Shown here piece by piece: positions 16,204 to 26,000 of a stretch of DNA of 64,000 bases (position 1 is the stretch's first letter; each line of letters opens with the position of its first letter). The notes under the pieces are model-generated. The model had not been told where the DNA came from. It saw nothing but the letters and a program-made list of their open reading frames with translations, and ran no database searches. The stretch covers positions 1 to 64,000 of the forward strand of contig JBJEIY010000017.1 in NCBI GenBank assembly GCA_051877515.1, given 5' to 3'. The stretch is from XBB1006 sp051877515 (lineage in GTDB: Bacteria; Bacillota; Clostridia; Lachnospirales; Lachnospiraceae). The translations under genes were made by a program, and so were the position numbers.

Positions 16204-16311
16204 TGGTACCTCCGATGATTTTCTTTCATGTTTGTAATTCGGGATTATTATATCGCAGACAGGGCATAAAAGCAAGGGTGCTTTTGCCGGTAAACCATTG
16301 ATTATTCAGAC

Positions 16312-16345
16312 AAAACAGGCACCGGAAATTCCGATGCCTGTTTTA
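16312..16345. terminator. Bidirectional terminator
   Basis: AAAACAGGCA...CCGGAAATTCCG...TGCCTGTTTT is a near-perfect palindrome with A and T tails on either side. On the minus strand it lies after the POT gene. Confidence 0.85.
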
Positions 16346-16405
16346 ATAAAAAATATAATTTCATATATTTCTTTGTTTTGAATTTGTTTTTTTAGGGTTG
16401 AGATT

Positions 16406-17761
16406 CTATTTTCCTCCAACCATTTCATCAAACTTCTTGGTGAATAATAACATTACGATACCAATAGCGATGATAATAATGGATACGATTCCGTATGCTT
16501 TTACGAAGGAGAACTGTCCTAACCAGTTGTACAGTGGTCCGTAAGCTTTGCCGGAGAAGAAAATGATCAATGGCCATACACCAAGCATGGTTCCCAGAAG
16601 TTTTGCAGGAGCATACTTGCTGATGAAGGAGTTGCCAAGAGGTGAGAAGATAACTTCACCGAGGGTTAATGCAAATGCGGTTAAGAAGATCAACCATACA
16701 CCAACCGGATCTTTGGTTCCTTCGCCTGCCATAAAGGCAGCTGCAACCATGATTGCAAGTGAAACACCAAGAATGATGATTCCGAGAGCAGTTTTGGTAA
16801 ACATTCCCCAGTCACCCTGTGGACGCTGTTTCATCTTTGCCCAGATTCCTGCAAAGATCGGGCAGAGGATGATACAGAGTAATCCGTTTGCGGAGTCAAA
16901 CCAGGAAGTTGGCATTTCGAAGCTGCCGATCATCCAGTTTGCCCATCCGGAACCACCCTGGGAAACAGGACCGAATTCGTAATAAACCGGTAAGTATACT
17001 AAGTACCAGAATAACCAGAATATACCTGAGAATAAAGTAACGATGCAGATTGCAACAACACGGTTTTTCTCAAGTTTGGTAAGAGGTGCATTGTCTTTCT
17101 TGGTATCTGCCGCAGCGGTATCTTCTTTACGGTTGTCAACTAAGAACGGTTTCTTACCTGCGTCACCTAAGGATTTCAGTCCGATTAACCACCATAAGCA
17201 GTCAACGAAAAGAAGGATGCCGCATACCAAGAACATCAGACGATAGCTAACCTGTGTAGCGATCAATGTAAGGAAGGTTGTTCCAACGAAGGATCCGATG
17301 TTAACAAACATGTACTGAATGTTAAAAATGGAATCCAGTGTATCCTGGTCTGCTAACGGGAAAAGACGTCCGTTGATACCGGAGATGTTTCCTTTAAAGA
17401 AACCGGTACCGATAGCAAGCAGGATAATGGCAGCCCAGAGCATTCCGATTCCGTTTGCTTTCCATGCGCATAACCAGCCGATTCCCATTAAGATTTCTCC
17501 CAACGGAACCAGGATTTGAGGACTGATCCAACGGTCTGCAATAATTCCACCGATGATCGGTGTGATGTAAGTAAAAGCTACCAGATTGGAACTCATAACA
17601 GCTCCCACAGACTTATCCAGTCCGAGTCCACCGTTCATTGCTTCCAAAACGATGAAAATTGTGAGACCCCATTTCGCTGCGTAGTATGCACATCTCTCAA
17701 GTGTGAAAGAGAAAGAGCATACCCAGAAGCCAAATGGCCATGTTTTCTTTGTGTTGTCCAT
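16406..17761 (-). CDS. POT-family proton-coupled peptide transporter
   Basis: This 451-residue MFS protein with about 12-14 membrane segments belongs to the POT/PTR group, which imports di- and tripeptides with protons. The N-terminal helix carries TLERCAYYAAKWG, the local form of the ExxERFxYY signature. The first acidic position is phenylalanine here, so proton coupling may differ from the textbook carriers. A long charged cytoplasmic loop (about residues 205-228) divides the two halves. The ATG at 17761 follows GGAGG by 8 bases. Peptide uptake fits an amino-acid-fermenting cell. Confidence 0.9.
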   Translation of the reverse strand: MDNTKKTWPFGFWVCSFSFTLERCAYYAAKWGLTIFIVLEAMNGGLGLDKSVGAVMSSNLVAFTYITPIIGGIIADRWISPQILVPLGEILMGIGWLCAWKANGIGMLWAAIILLAIGTGFFKGNISGINGRLFPLADQDTLDSIFNIQYMFVNIGSFVGTTFLTLIATQVSYRLMFLVCGILLFVDCLWWLIGLKSLGDAGKKPFLVDNRKEDTAAADTKKDNAPLTKLEKNRVVAICIVTLFSGIFWLFWYLVYLPVYYEFGPVSQGGSGWANWMIGSFEMPTSWFDSANGLLCIILCPIFAGIWAKMKQRPQGDWGMFTKTALGIIILGVSLAIMVAAAFMAGEGTKDPVGVWLIFLTAFALTLGEVIFSPLGNSFISKYAPAKLLGTMLGVWPLIIFFSGKAYGPLYNWLGQFSFVKAYGIVSIIIIAIGIVMLLFTKKFDEMVGGK

Positions 17762-17850
17762 TTGTAATTCCTCCAATATGTTTTTTGTCCTGTACTTTCA
17801 AATGGAAAAACAATTCAATTCAAAACCATCTGAAATCCTGAACTGTTAAT

Positions 17851-17879
17851 ATTATATCATGCCTGCTTAAAATGTACAA
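17851..17879 (-). promoter_or_regulatory. Promoter of the POT transporter
   Basis: On the minus strand TTGTAC, 17 bases, then TATAAT preceded by TGA (extended -10). The leader would be about 83 bases. Confidence 0.7.
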
Positions 17880-18151
17880 CGAAAATGTTAATATAAAATT
17901 AATAGTTTGGTAGTAATTGGAAAGGATTTTTGACTACTATCATGTCTGTGTGATAGCACGTTAGTTAGCTAAACTAAACGCCGGAGATTGTGTTTTTTAT
18001 ATAATGAAAGAAATAGTATTGCGTTTGTGGTGAAAATGTGATACTGTTAACAAAAGATGAACAAAGAGTGAATAAGCAAGTGGCGCGCGGATTCCGTAGG
18101 CTGCTTGTTTTGGATTATAAATAAACTAAAAAGAAAGCAGGAGGTAAACAA
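17880..18151 (+). other. Leader region of the TauE/SafE gene
   Basis: No coding frame is seen. A candidate promoter is TTGCGT (18019-18024), 17 bases, TACTGT (18042-18047). An imperfect inverted repeat TTAGTTAGCTAAACTAA lies at 17961-17977 and could be an operator. A weak AAGCA/TGCTT stem lies at about 18078-18112. The ribosome site AGGAGG is at about 18140. Confidence 0.4.
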
Positions 18152-19024
18152 ATGACAGCATTATGGATTATCAGAATTGTTCTTGTGGTATGGACCGTCA
18201 TATCCTGTATTATGATCGTTATGGATACGATCAAGCACAAGGATGAACTGGAACTGAAAAAGGGACCGCTTCTCTTCTTTATGGGAATGTTGGTGGACTT
18301 CTTTGACACCTGGGGAATCGGATGTTACGCACCCAATATGGCATTATTTAAATTTACCAATACCTGCCGTGATGACCTGGTTCCCGGTACTTTGAACCTT
18401 GGCCATACGGTGCCGGTGGCCATCGAAGGCATCCTCTTCATGACTTTTGTGGAAATTGATCCGCTGACACTGGCATTAATGTTGGCATCTTCTGCAGTAG
18501 GAGCTGTCATCGGTTCCAAGATCGTATGTAAGTGGAACATGAAAGTGGTTCGTTATGCACTGGGTATTTCCCTGATCGCAGTTTCCATCGTTACGGTGTG
18601 CCGTACCATGGCGGTAGGTCCTTTTGGATCCAGCGGAGACGCACTGGCTTTAACCGGAGTGAAATTAGTGATCGGAATCGTGGTTCAGTTCTTCCTGGGC
18701 GCATTGATGATGGTTGGATTCGGATTATACTCACCCTGTATCGCGCTTTGCTCTATGCTGGGACTGAACATCGGAGCAGCATTTCCGATCATGATGGGAT
18801 CCTGTGGATTCTTAATGAATGCAGCGGTTCCCAGTTTTATCAAAGAGAATAAGTATGATCGTACCTGTAACCTGTTTGTAATGATGGGAGGAACGATCGG
18901 AGTTATTCTTGCATATTTACTGTTAAAATATGCATTCTCATTGACAACACTTTCTTACATAGTATGTGCGGTAATGATATTTACAGCAATTCGTTATTTC
19001 CTGGATGCAAGAAAGGAAGGCTAA
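18152..19024 (+). CDS. TauE/SafE-family membrane permease
   Basis: This 290-residue polytopic protein has about eight membrane helices in two similar halves, as in the TauE/SafE family that exports sulfite, sulfoacetate or related anions. The first half contains GMLVDFFDTWGIGCYAPNMA and the second FGLYSPCIALCSMLGLNIG, paired glycine-rich motifs of the family. No sulfur gene lies nearby, so the substrate cannot be assigned. It is a single-gene unit with a strong terminator 10 bases after the stop. The start follows AGGAGG. Confidence 0.85.
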   Translation: MTALWIIRIVLVVWTVISCIMIVMDTIKHKDELELKKGPLLFFMGMLVDFFDTWGIGCYAPNMALFKFTNTCRDDLVPGTLNLGHTVPVAIEGILFMTFVEIDPLTLALMLASSAVGAVIGSKIVCKWNMKVVRYALGISLIAVSIVTVCRTMAVGPFGSSGDALALTGVKLVIGIVVQFFLGALMMVGFGLYSPCIALCSMLGLNIGAAFPIMMGSCGFLMNAAVPSFIKENKYDRTCNLFVMMGGTIGVILAYLLLKYAFSLTTLSYIVCAVMIFTAIRYFLDARKEG

Positions 19025-19033
19025 AGAAAAAAG

Positions 19034-19068
19034 AGGGTGTGCCATTGAAGATGGCACACCCTTTCTTT
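19034..19068. terminator. Bidirectional terminator
   Basis: A perfect 12-base stem AGGGTGTGCCAT/ATGGCACACCCT with a 5-base loop is followed by a T-rich run. It serves the convergent genes ending at 19024 and 19079. Confidence 0.92.
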
Positions 19069-19078
19069 ATGAGTTAGG

Positions 19079-19642
19079 TTATTTGCGGTTCCTTCTTATT
19101 TTGTTTATCAGTTTCCTGGGAATGTAACGGCAGGTGCAGTTACATCTGGAAAGGATAAACTGCTGAAAAGTATCGGCAGAGCCGATGGTAAAGCAGTTTT
19201 TTGGGAGGATAAACAGATCGTCCTGATTCATGCAAAGATAAAAAAAGGACTCATCATAGTACAATGCAGAGATCTTGTGATAGCCGCCCGGATTTAAGAA
19301 GGGTTGCTCTTCCCGCAAGACCTTAAGGCCTTTCTCATCAAAACGATAGGTGGTTACAATTCCCTGCTGATATTCGGGGTCACGCTTTTCCATACGTTTT
19401 ATGGGGATGTGATGACGAAACAATCCCATCAGGATCAGGAAAATACCCATCACATAGCAGGTACCATATATGACAGGGTGATGTCCGGAACCGGTGAAAG
19501 GAAGAAAGAGAATCAGCACTCCGAAAATCAGGAAATTGGTGGTGACACGGGGATAGCGGACGCGGTTGATAAACGTGATATAGGCTTCAATCATGGACTT
19601 GTCCCGTTTGGCGTTAACTTCGTAGCGAATGGTTGATGGCAT
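19079..19642 (-). CDS. YcxB-like membrane protein, second copy
   Basis: This 187-residue protein has two N-terminal membrane helices (about residues 37-52 and 58-76) and a C-terminal soluble domain with YYDESFFYLCMNQDDLFILP, matching the YcxB layout of the protein at 15607 but with low identity. The C-terminus is strongly basic (KLINKIRRNRK). The start follows AGGAGG. It is monocistronic and convergent with the TauE gene. The function is unknown. Confidence 0.78.
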   Translation of the reverse strand: MPSTIRYEVNAKRDKSMIEAYITFINRVRYPRVTTNFLIFGVLILFLPFTGSGHHPVIYGTCYVMGIFLILMGLFRHHIPIKRMEKRDPEYQQGIVTTYRFDEKGLKVLREEQPFLNPGGYHKISALYYDESFFYLCMNQDDLFILPKNCFTIGSADTFQQFILSRCNCTCRYIPRKLINKIRRNRK

Positions 19643-19723
19643 GGCAATCCTCCTTAATAAAATGTGGAAACAATCAGTTAAGTATAGTATATGAGAAAAA
19701 ATTCACAAACACAAGGGGATTCA

Positions 19724-19752
19724 TTGACTTATTATGCATAATCATCTATAAT
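19724..19752 (+). promoter_or_regulatory. Proline racemase promoter with internal palindrome
   Basis: TTGACT, 17 bases, TATAAT. The spacer contains the perfect 12-base palindrome ATTATGCATAAT (19731-19742), well placed for a repressor. Confidence 0.75.
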
Positions 19753-19839
19753 GAGTTTGGTTTGAACCTTTATTTGGGGGTTTTGCCAAGGGAGTACATA
19801 TAAAAAAGAAATATAAGGAAATTAAGGAGAGAAGTAGCA

Positions 19840-20874
19840 GTGAATCTGAAAGCAAATGTGAATGTAGGCAGATTTGAGTCTGTCATGCAGGTGGTAGATT
19901 CCCATACTGTGGGCGAATTCTGCCGAATCGTCATCGGTGGTGCTCCGGAACCGGAAGGAAGCACTATGATCGAGAAGAAGAAATTTATGGAGAGCAAGTA
20001 TGATCATCTTCGTACAGCATTGATGCTGGAACCAAGAGGTCATCAGGAAATGTTTGGTGCATTTTTCTGTGAACCGGTTCATAAAGAGGCTGATTTCGGT
20101 GTGATTTTTATGGATACCGGCGGCTACTTAAATATGTGCGGTCACTGTACCATTGGATCTGTAACAGTCGCTATTGAAGCAGGATTAGTTGAATCACATG
20201 AGGGAGAGAATGAGGTTGTTCTGGATGCACCGGCAGGATTGATCCGGACCAAGGCCATTGTGAAGAATGGTAAAGTGGAATCCGTTACCCTGACAAATGT
20301 TCCTTCCTTTATGTATAAAGATAATCTTTCCATTAACATAGATGGAAAGGATATTCCGTTTGCTATCAGCTTCGGCGGAAGCTTCTTCGCTTTGGTAGAC
20401 ACCACCAAACTTGATATTGGTGAGATCAATGCCAAGAATATCCGGGCATATACTGATTTGGGAATGAAGATGTTGGAAGAAATCAATCGTCAGGTTCCTG
20501 TGCAGCATCCGGAGCTGGATATCAATACCGTTGATTTAGTGGAATTCTATGGACCTACACCAAATCCGGACAAAGCAGATACCAGAAACGTCGTTATTTT
20601 TGGTGATCGCAGTGCGGACCGTTCACCTTGTGGAACCGGAACCAGCGCAAAAGTTGCGGCAATGTATTACTGGGGTGAATTAAAGGTAGGCGAGAAGTTC
20701 GTGAATGAGAGCTTCATCGGAAGTCTGTTTACCGGTGAAATCATTGATACTACCAAGGTGGCAGAATTTGATGCTGTCATTCCAACGGTAACAGGAAGTG
20801 CTTACCTGACCGGTTTCGGTACCTATCTGATCGATAGCCTTGATCCGTTAAAATATGGTTTTGAGGTAGGTTAG
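19840..20874 (+). CDS. prdF: Proline racemase
   Basis: The enzyme interconverts L- and D-proline without a cofactor, using two cysteines as acid and base. Both are visible: C100 in NMCGHCTIG and C264 in DRSPCGTGTSA. The 344-residue length and overall sequence follow the clostridial enzyme closely. The usual MCGHGTIG motif has cysteine in place of the second glycine. The start is GTG with AAGGAGA upstream. It supplies D-proline for PrdA/PrdB but lies 5 kb from the prd operon on the other strand with its own strong promoter. Confidence 0.93.
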   Translation: MNLKANVNVGRFESVMQVVDSHTVGEFCRIVIGGAPEPEGSTMIEKKKFMESKYDHLRTALMLEPRGHQEMFGAFFCEPVHKEADFGVIFMDTGGYLNMCGHCTIGSVTVAIEAGLVESHEGENEVVLDAPAGLIRTKAIVKNGKVESVTLTNVPSFMYKDNLSINIDGKDIPFAISFGGSFFALVDTTKLDIGEINAKNIRAYTDLGMKMLEEINRQVPVQHPELDINTVDLVEFYGPTPNPDKADTRNVVIFGDRSADRSPCGTGTSAKVAAMYYWGELKVGEKFVNESFIGSLFTGEIIDTTKVAEFDAVIPTVTGSAYLTGFGTYLIDSLDPLKYGFEVG

Positions 20875-20941
20875 TTTATTCAATTTTTATAAGGGTTTTA
20901 TTTTGGCTTTTGGGAATAAGGGTATAAAATGATTGTAAAAT

Positions 20942-20996
20942 ACTCCTGTCCGGCAGATGAAGAGCTATGCTTTTTGTCTCCGGGTGGGAGTTTTTT
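20942..20996 (+). terminator. Terminator after proline racemase
   Basis: ACTCC...CCGG pairs with CCGG...GGAGT around a 24-base loop and six T follow. It overlaps the 3' end of the convergent DMT gene. Confidence 0.6.
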
Positions 20997-21861
20997 GCAT
21001 TAGTACCTGAATCACGATCCCCAGTACGATCAGAAGAAGTCCCGCCACAGAATACACGGTCACAGGCTCATCCAGAATAAAATGTGTGGCAAGCAGGGAT
21101 ACAAAGGGAGTCAGGTAAGCTAAGTTAGCAATCACAGCTGTATTTCCCATATCCAATGCAAGTGCCCAGGTTAAGTAGGGCAGGGCATTGCAGATGATCC
21201 CGTTCCAGATAAGACCGACAGATTCCGTCATGGAAGGAATCCGGCAGGTTCCCCGGATAAGGATCCACAGGAAGGCTATCACAGTACCGGAAGCGTAGGA
21301 GAGAAATACACTGATATTTTTGTCATAGTCTTCCCGTTTATTTAAAGTACAGTACAATCCATAGCAGAGGGCTGCCATAAGACTGTAAAGTATTCCCATG
21401 AGTGAGCCGCCTAACAGATTGTGGAAGTTACCATTGGTAGTGACCACGATAATTCCCAAAAAGGAAAAGAGTACAGCGGCGAATTTTCCTATGGTCATGG
21501 ACTCTTTTAAGAGCAGACAGGAAAAAATAATGATCAGAGCCGGCCAGAGATAGTTTATGACAAAGGCTTCCTGTGCCGGTAAAAGTGCGGTTCCCAGGAG
21601 TAAAAAAAGATTGTAAAACAAAACACCCAGAGAACCTACGATAATCATACGAAGTGCGGTTCTGGCCGAAAGCCGGCGCAACTTTGAAAGGTGCCCGCAT
21701 TTTAAATTATACAGAAACAGGAAAATCGTGGCTGTTAAAAAGGAAAAGGCCAGTGCATACATGGCATCCATTTGGTTCATGATGATTTTGGATGCAGTTG
21801 CCACTGTTCCCCAACAAAGGATAGAAGTAGCTGCATAAATATATTCACGCCCGATTTTCAT
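20965..21861 (-). CDS. DMT-superfamily (EamA) exporter
   Basis: This 298-residue protein has ten membrane helices arranged as two EamA repeats (about residues 8-135 and 150-285). The family exports small metabolites such as amino acids or their analogues. The characteristic proline-bearing ends are present (YLWPALIIIFSCLLLKESMT in the first repeat, YLTPFVSLLATHFILDEPVT in the second). The substrate is unknown; lying next to proline racemase it might export an amino acid, but this is only positional. The ribosome site at the ATG is weak. Confidence 0.85.
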   Translation of the reverse strand: MKIGREYIYAATSILCWGTVATASKIIMNQMDAMYALAFSFLTATIFLFLYNLKCGHLSKLRRLSARTALRMIIVGSLGVLFYNLFLLLGTALLPAQEAFVINYLWPALIIIFSCLLLKESMTIGKFAAVLFSFLGIIVVTTNGNFHNLLGGSLMGILYSLMAALCYGLYCTLNKREDYDKNISVFLSYASGTVIAFLWILIRGTCRIPSMTESVGLIWNGIICNALPYLTWALALDMGNTAVIANLAYLTPFVSLLATHFILDEPVTVYSVAGLLLIVLGIVIQVLMQKTPTRRQKA

Positions 21862-21991
21862 AGATTCTGTTCCTCTCGTCGACTTCTATGGTCATCATAT
21901 CCCAGTAAAGTGCAGAAAGTCAACAAACGAAATGGCATGACTGAATCAAGCAAATGGAATGACTGTCCCGGCTCCATGCAGGGTGCAAAGG

Positions 21992-22020
21992 TTTACAAAT
22001 CAGGGGAAATAACGTATAAT
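21992..22020 (+). promoter_or_regulatory. Promoter of the DUF1002 gene
   Basis: TTTACA, 17 bases, TATAAT, 57 bases before the start. Confidence 0.75.
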
Positions 22021-22076
22021 CCCCAATAGAACAAAAGCTTAAAAAACTGAGAAAGAAAAGTGAGGTTAGAAATCCT

Positions 22077-22982
22077 ATGAAAAGAATAGTTTCACTGCTG
22101 CTTACAGCAGTATTAGTACTTACCGGCTCCATGACCGTATTGGCAGACGGAACCGGAAATGTCAATGAATATGGACAGGCATATCTGGTTACCGGAGCAG
22201 ACCTGAATAACGAACAGTATAATACTGTCATGGATCTGCTGGGGGTAACGCAGGAAGAACTTCCTGATTATGTGCAGTTGGAAGTGACTAATGGCGAGGA
22301 ACATCAGTATCTGGATGCATACCTTCCCGCATCCGTCATCGGAAGCAGAGCTTTTTCTTCCGTGAAGCTGATTCCACAGGCAGAAGGTTCAGGATTAAGC
22401 ATTACAACCTATAACATCAATTACTGTACCGTATCCATGTATAAGAATGCGTTGATCACCGCCGGTATGGAAGATGCAGAGGTAACCGTGGCGGGACCTT
22501 TTGAACTGTCCGGCACTGCAGCCCTCATCGGTGCGGTAAAAGCATACGCAGACAGTCAGGGTGAAGAGGTAGACGAAGAAGCACTGGAAACTGCTACCAA
22601 TGAGATCGTTCTTACCGGAGAACTGGGCGAAGAAATGGGAGATGCGGAAGCGGTTTCAGACCTGATGGCATATGTAAAACAGGTTGTGGTAGAACAGGGA
22701 CTGGAAGATGAAGAGGATATCCGTGCGGCTATTGAAGAAGGAGCTGAGAAGCTGGATCTTGAACTGACAGAAGAGCAGGTGGAAGAAGTGGCTGCGCTGA
22801 TGAAAAAGATCAGCAAGCTGGACATCGACCCTGATACTTTAAAAGAGCAGGCAAAAGACATCTATGATAAACTGACCGATATGGGCTTTGATATCGGTGA
22901 TGTGGATACCGATGGACTTCTGGCTGCTATTAAAGGATTCTTCCAGGCGATCATTGATTTTATCAAGGGATTGTTTGGCTAA
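22077..22982 (+). CDS. Secreted DUF1002 protein (YpuA-like)
   Basis: The 301-residue protein has an N-terminal signal peptide (residues 1-23, cleavage near VLADG). The first half holds the DUF1002 domain (QAYLVTGADLNNEQ, then the NINYCTVSMYKNALITAGM region). The second half is a very acidic helical region, and the C-terminus is hydrophobic (FFQAIIDFIKGLFG). DUF1002 proteins are extracytoplasmic and of unknown role. It is a single-gene unit with its own promoter and terminator. Confidence 0.88.
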   Translation: MKRIVSLLLTAVLVLTGSMTVLADGTGNVNEYGQAYLVTGADLNNEQYNTVMDLLGVTQEELPDYVQLEVTNGEEHQYLDAYLPASVIGSRAFSSVKLIPQAEGSGLSITTYNINYCTVSMYKNALITAGMEDAEVTVAGPFELSGTAALIGAVKAYADSQGEEVDEEALETATNEIVLTGELGEEMGDAEAVSDLMAYVKQVVVEQGLEDEEDIRAAIEEGAEKLDLELTEEQVEEVAALMKKISKLDIDPDTLKEQAKDIYDKLTDMGFDIGDVDTDGLLAAIKGFFQAIIDFIKGLFG

Positions 22983-23011
22983 GAAATAATATAGTTAGAT
23001 GGAATAAAAAA

Positions 23012-23046
23012 ACAGGCGGTTGCGAGTGGCAGCCGCCTGTTTTTGT
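23012..23046. terminator. Bidirectional terminator
   Basis: ACAGGCGG...CCGCCTGT with flanking A and T runs lies between the convergent genes ending at 22982 and 23075. Confidence 0.9.
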
Positions 23047-23074
23047 TAATGTACCTTGCGGTATGGTAAGGAGA

Positions 23075-26000
23075 TTACTCCGCTATAGATGCGCTGAATG
23101 ACATTTCTAGTGCAATGCCGTCGTCATTAATCAGCTCTAATGTAACCTTATCAGTGTCTGGATTCTCCTGATAGTATGTTGTGACTGCAGAAACTAAGGA
23201 GACACTTTCACATGCCCAGTTACTTCCTTTGTTTCCAAGAGCATCATTCCAGCGATAAGTGTTGCCGTTAAATTTAATCGCTTTAACAGTACTTCCGCTA
23301 TCACAACGATAAATAGCACCTACGAATCTTGCAAAGGTATTCATCACATATGTCAATGTGGCTACTTCTTGTGTATATGTTGTGCTACTCATAATATCAC
23401 TTATCGCAGAAGCATCCTCAGATCCGATGCTAGCAGTAACTGAGTTGCCACTTACAGCAAGTTTAGATAACGGCTGATAATTTGTCGTGGTATCCTCATA
23501 AACATATTGACATGCAGAACCCAAAACATGTACGAGTTCAGGATATAAATCACCCAAAATCTCAACTGCTGTTACCTGAACATCGGCAACAAAACGAATC
23601 GTTGTTTCATATCCGTTGTAAGCAACAAGTGTTAAGTGAACATCGCGGATTGCAGTGTTCTGTGCTGTTACAACTGCGGATACTAAGGTGTTTCCGTTTT
23701 CATCTATCCAGTTGCTTCCTGCGCTTTTACCTTCTGAGTTCCAGGTGTAATCGACACCATTGAAAATAATCTTAACTAACTTAGTATTACTATTAGCACG
23801 GTACAATGCACCCAGATATCTTGCAAAGGTGTTCATAACTACAGAATCAATCACATACTCCAGAGCATCCTTCTCATAGCCGGAGGCATTTGTGATCTTT
23901 CCATCTGTAATACTGTCTTTTTTGCTGGCAAAAACAGATTCTATTGCATTAAGAGAATTTTCTTTCGTAAAGGTTCCGGAAACGGTATCATCTCCGTTGA
24001 ATGATAGATAAGAAGGCTGCAAGTAGTTATTTCCGGAATCGTAGTTATAGGTAGTAGCAGTATATGCAAGTTCTTTCAGCGCACTCTCTGTATATGCCTG
24101 AATGTCTTCGCTGCTAACAATATTAATAAAGAAGATGCACCAGGATTCCGGTTCACTTGCGGTTGCATTTACATGAACGCGAATTCTGTAAAAACCTTCT
24201 GTTGAAGTACTGGAGATGGAATCGACTTTCTCCCATACATAATCGCCCAACCATAGTTCGGTAATCACTTCAGTGACCTCAGCGCTATACGTGATAGTAA
24301 ACTCTTTTCCTTGTTCAAGAGGCATATCGTATATAGCATATCCGCTATACTCATCGGTGCTGATAGTGATGTTGTCTTTGGGATATGGGTTTGCATCACC
24401 GCTAAAGGTTGCAGAAACAGCCTGTATTGCACAGCCGGTAACATTTATACTGATACAAATTGCTTTATGGTTGTCCAAGGTTGCTCCCGGTGTGGACACA
24501 TATACGCACCAGTTTCCGGGAACATCAGGAAGACCCTCTTCTGCATAAGGAGCGTTGGAGATACAGTACTGGTAGGACAGATCATATCCGCTTTCTGATT
24601 CAATATTATTTGTAATGAAGCTTTCTATAACATCTTTTGAAAACTTTGAAGCATCATTAAAGTTAAGGCCTATCCATGTATAACCCTCATAATCAAAGGT
24701 ATTCCATTCGGTGGAATTTTCCTCGTCTGTGCCGGTTTCGTTCTTGATACTAAGCTGATCCCAGCCAGCTGCTTTCACGATGATAACAGCTTTGCCACCG
24801 TTGCAGTAATCATTGCCTTCTGAATAGGCATAGATATAGTAGCTGCCGGAAGTGCTTGGTAAACCGGTGTTAACTACGGAACTGTTATATTCACAATAAG
24901 AATATGTAACCTTCAGCTCTTCTTTTGAGGTGGCACTCACGTACTTGTCTAATTCAGCAAATACAGCATCTTCTACAGTATACTGATCTATTCCTTCCTC
25001 GGTTGTAGTTTTCGTTCCTGTTGTACAACTAAGGGTAACGGAATCATCGCGTTTCTTGTAGGTGAGTGAAATTTGGTTGCTTGTTTTACCTGCATATGTA
25101 ACTTCAAGATATCCATCTGTTGCATAATCATTTAGCATATCCTCGGAAACCACCAATGTATTGGTTGAGTGATCTGAATATGTAATTGTAATCAAAGCTT
25201 TTGATAAATCAATGCTTTCTCCGTAATACAGATCAGTTGAACCAGTGTACGCCAATGTAACACTACCGATGGTAACGATTTGAGTCTTTAACTCTTCCGG
25301 AAGTTGTTCTTCAATCGCTACTTTATTACTATCACTGGCAACAATGGAAGAACCGCTGATTGCAGATCCGGTTACAGTTACAGTGCCGACATTAATTATG
25401 TTAGAAAGATCCAGAATTTCCAGCGTTCCGCTTACTTTGATGGAAATATTGCTTACTGTGGCTTCTACCACAATGGAACCAACAGTACTGTCTTCAGTAA
25501 CCTGAATGCTAGCAGAATCGTTTTTCACGGAAACCTGATCTACCTGTGTTTCCAGTGTTACAGAAGCGGAAACATTCAATGATACAACTTTTCCTTCTCC
25601 GGCTATGGTTACGGAACTGCCGGACACTGCAGTTGCGGCGTCTCCAGTTACATCTACTGCGGCAATGCTGGTTCCGCTTGTAACATTAATTTTTGCATCG
25701 GCCTTCTCAACAGAAACCTTCTGGATATTTCCGTCTAAAGTAACTTGAGAGTCTGTCTTGATGGATACTTGCGGAGTTTCTGCAAGGGTCTCCGGGATCT
25801 CAATCTTACCGCCGCCGAGGAACTCTACGAGTCTTGCAATATCTCTTAATACAAATGTATTATTGGCTACTGCCTCGATCTGGATGGTTCCGTCAACCTG
25901 AGCACTGTTTTCTACATGTGCATTTGGAGCATTTATGATAAGGTTTCCGGAAATGACAGCACCATCGGTGCCTTCACCCTCATCTACGATTTCGATTCTG

